A stretch of DNA of 64,000 bases from Crocinitomicaceae bacterium (lineage in GTDB: Bacteria; Bacteroidota; Bacteroidia; Flavobacteriales_D; Crocinitomicaceae). Each line of letters begins with the position of its first letter. Positions within the stretch are counted from its first letter, which is position 1. The position numbers were made by a program, and so were the translations under genes. Location: the NCBI GenBank assembly GCA_024643545.1, contig JAHEMR010000003.1, forward strand, positions 1 to 64,000, given 5' to 3'. The notes under the pieces were generated by a model, which saw only the letters and a list, made by a program, of their open reading frames with translations, searched no databases and was not told where the DNA came from. This document shows positions 62,991 to 64,000 of this stretch, one piece after another.

Positions 62991-64000
62991 AAGATGGTTT
63001 AGAAAATAGCTTTAAAGAGGCCTTGAATAATTTCGAGCTTCCCTACGATGCGCAAGCATGGGAGTCCTTGAATAAAAAATTGAGCGCTAAAAAATGGTAT
63101 CAGGCAACACAGATCAAATGGTCTGCTGCTTTTATTATTGCTATTGGTATTGCTACCTATTTTATCCTGCCAACTTCGAATACGCACGCCCTAAAAGAAA
63201 CTGAGAATAAACCTTCCACAAAGGAAACGAATTCCCATATTTCTGTTAAAAACGATCAAACAATAAATTCCCCTTCTACGAAACAACATTTCGTTGATCA
63301 AACCACGAATTCAAAAGGGATTGATCCAGTAATAAGTACAGGATATACACCGCCAGTAGTTGTAACAGAACTTGTCCCTCATTCAATTCCCCTCAGTCTT
63401 GATCAAATGGAAGTACTTGGTTTGACAGACAAAGGAATTGATGAAAGCCTTCCTACACCACCTTACAACCGAAGTTTAGTCGAAATTGATTTCAAAAACA
63501 GATGTCAAGGAGAAACGTTACAGTTGGAAGAGAATAAAAACTATGAACGTCTGATTAACTATGCTGGAAAAGAATTTCATTACACTTACAACGAACCTAT
63601 TTCATTGAAATTATCAGAACCTGGTAAAGTCGTGTTATTGGCGAATTCTGGTCCCTATGGTCAATTTGAAGAATTTGGAAGTTTTGACATAAATCCATCA
63701 CCTGTATTGAGTATGAATACGGATAGAACAATTACCTACGAAGATGGACTTCCGAAAATTACATGTCAAGCGGAATCAAATGAATCCCAAATTTCTTGGC
63801 ATTCAACGTATGTGCTGAATAGTACTTCAGGGAAAAATGTAGAAGTATTTGCTTTTGATAAAGGTTATGCCATCGTTGAAGCCCAAGTAAAAGCAAGCAA
63901 CGGTTGCATCGCGAAAGAAAAAGAAATGATTCAAATTCCATCTGATTACAACTTATTGGCAGTGAATGCCTTTAATCCTCAGTCACAAGACAGCCGAAAC
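62987..64000 (+). CDS. Membrane-anchored partner of sigma factor 4, cut by window end
   Basis: The ORF is absent from the track because it has no stop in the window. I read 338 codons from ATG 62987, open to the last base. A cytoplasmic head (residues 1-41, MKDGLENSFKEALNNF) precedes one helix (WSAAFIIAIGIATYFIL), then a Thr/Ser/Lys-rich linker and a strand-rich region. The final residues YNLLAVNAFNPQSQDSRN strongly resemble the start of a gliding motility-associated type B C-terminal domain (NLxxPNAFSPNGDGxND). It is translationally coupled to sigma 4 (ATGA). An anti-sigma role is likely from position and topology. Confidence 0.8.
   Translation, partial: MKDGLENSFKEALNNFELPYDAQAWESLNKKLSAKKWYQATQIKWSAAFIIAIGIATYFILPTSNTHALKETENKPSTKETNSHISVKNDQTINSPSTKQHFVDQTTNSKGIDPVISTGYTPPVVVTELVPHSIPLSLDQMEVLGLTDKGIDESLPTPPYNRSLVEIDFKNRCQGETLQLEENKNYERLINYAGKEFHYTYNEPISLKLSEPGKVVLLANSGPYGQFEEFGSFDINPSPVLSMNTDRTITYEDGLPKITCQAESNESQISWHSTYVLNSTSGKNVEVFAFDKGYAIVEAQVKASNGCIAKEKEMIQIPSDYNLLAVNAFNPQSQDSRN

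Overview
The window is about 64 kb of AT-rich chromosome from a member of the Bacteroidota, most likely a flavobacterium of the Fluviicola/Crocinitomicaceae kind (the rank below phylum is inference). The evidence is the many type IX secretion (T9SS) cargo proteins with type A or type B C-terminal sorting domains, two PorP/SprF-family proteins, promoters of the Bacteroidota form TTTG-N20-TAnnTTTG, leaders without Shine-Dalgarno sites, and four ECF sigma factors each coupled to a membrane-anchored partner. I saw no rRNA, tRNA, CRISPR array or insertion sequence.

Layout. 1-330: three and a bit direct copies of a 104-bp two-hairpin unit; a decayed copy lies at 1252-1326. 381-1107: a zeta-toxin-like P-loop kinase overlapping a 48-aa ORF that the ORF track misses. 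1430-4474: an acyl-CoA thioesterase, a LURP-one/scramblase-like protein, a DUF4359-like membrane protein with no canonical start codon, and an Old Yellow Enzyme-type oxidoreductase. 4796-17173: a 4125-aa surface protein with about 25 Ig-like domains in a three-domain super-repeat (including a near-exact 864-bp duplication), then PKD domains and a type B sorting domain. 17256-22768: an accessory-looking island of small secreted proteins, two tandem paralogues, a hidden 46-aa membrane ORF, an SH3-domain protein and an XRE-type regulator flanked by two matching 14-bp palindromes. 22843-29577: an operon for a 1230-aa type B cargo, a PorP/SprF protein and an OmpA-family lipid/peptidoglycan-associated-type protein. 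29689-31038: an Omp85-like barrel. 31219-38910: four consecutive T9SS type A cargo proteins (arylsulfotransferase-like, E-set domain, CotH plus lamin tail, adhesin). 39136-40026: rluF.

40029-46024 holds two ECF sigma/partner pairs surrounding a PorP/SprF and a Kelch cargo gene. One partner has a cytoplasmic head, one inner-membrane helix, a long linker and an outer-membrane beta-barrel, the architecture of a dual-membrane-spanning anti-sigma factor. 46109-62268 is mostly housekeeping (heme A synthase, adenylosuccinate lyase, M1 aminopeptidase, RecQ, NifU-like, DUF4301, malate dehydrogenase), mixed with a decayed methyltransferase-like gene, a third sigma/partner operon and a beta-helix lipoprotein. 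62418-64000 is a fourth sigma factor coupled to a membrane-anchored partner cut by the window end, whose last visible residues look like the start of a type B sorting domain.

How it fits together: the window is dominated by cell-surface construction through T9SS (cargo, PorP/SprF anchors, OmpA and Omp85 proteins) and by envelope-sensing sigma systems that probably regulate such genes. The best candidates for something undescribed are the XRE/palindrome-controlled island of small secreted proteins and the sigma factor pairs with unusual envelope-spanning partners.
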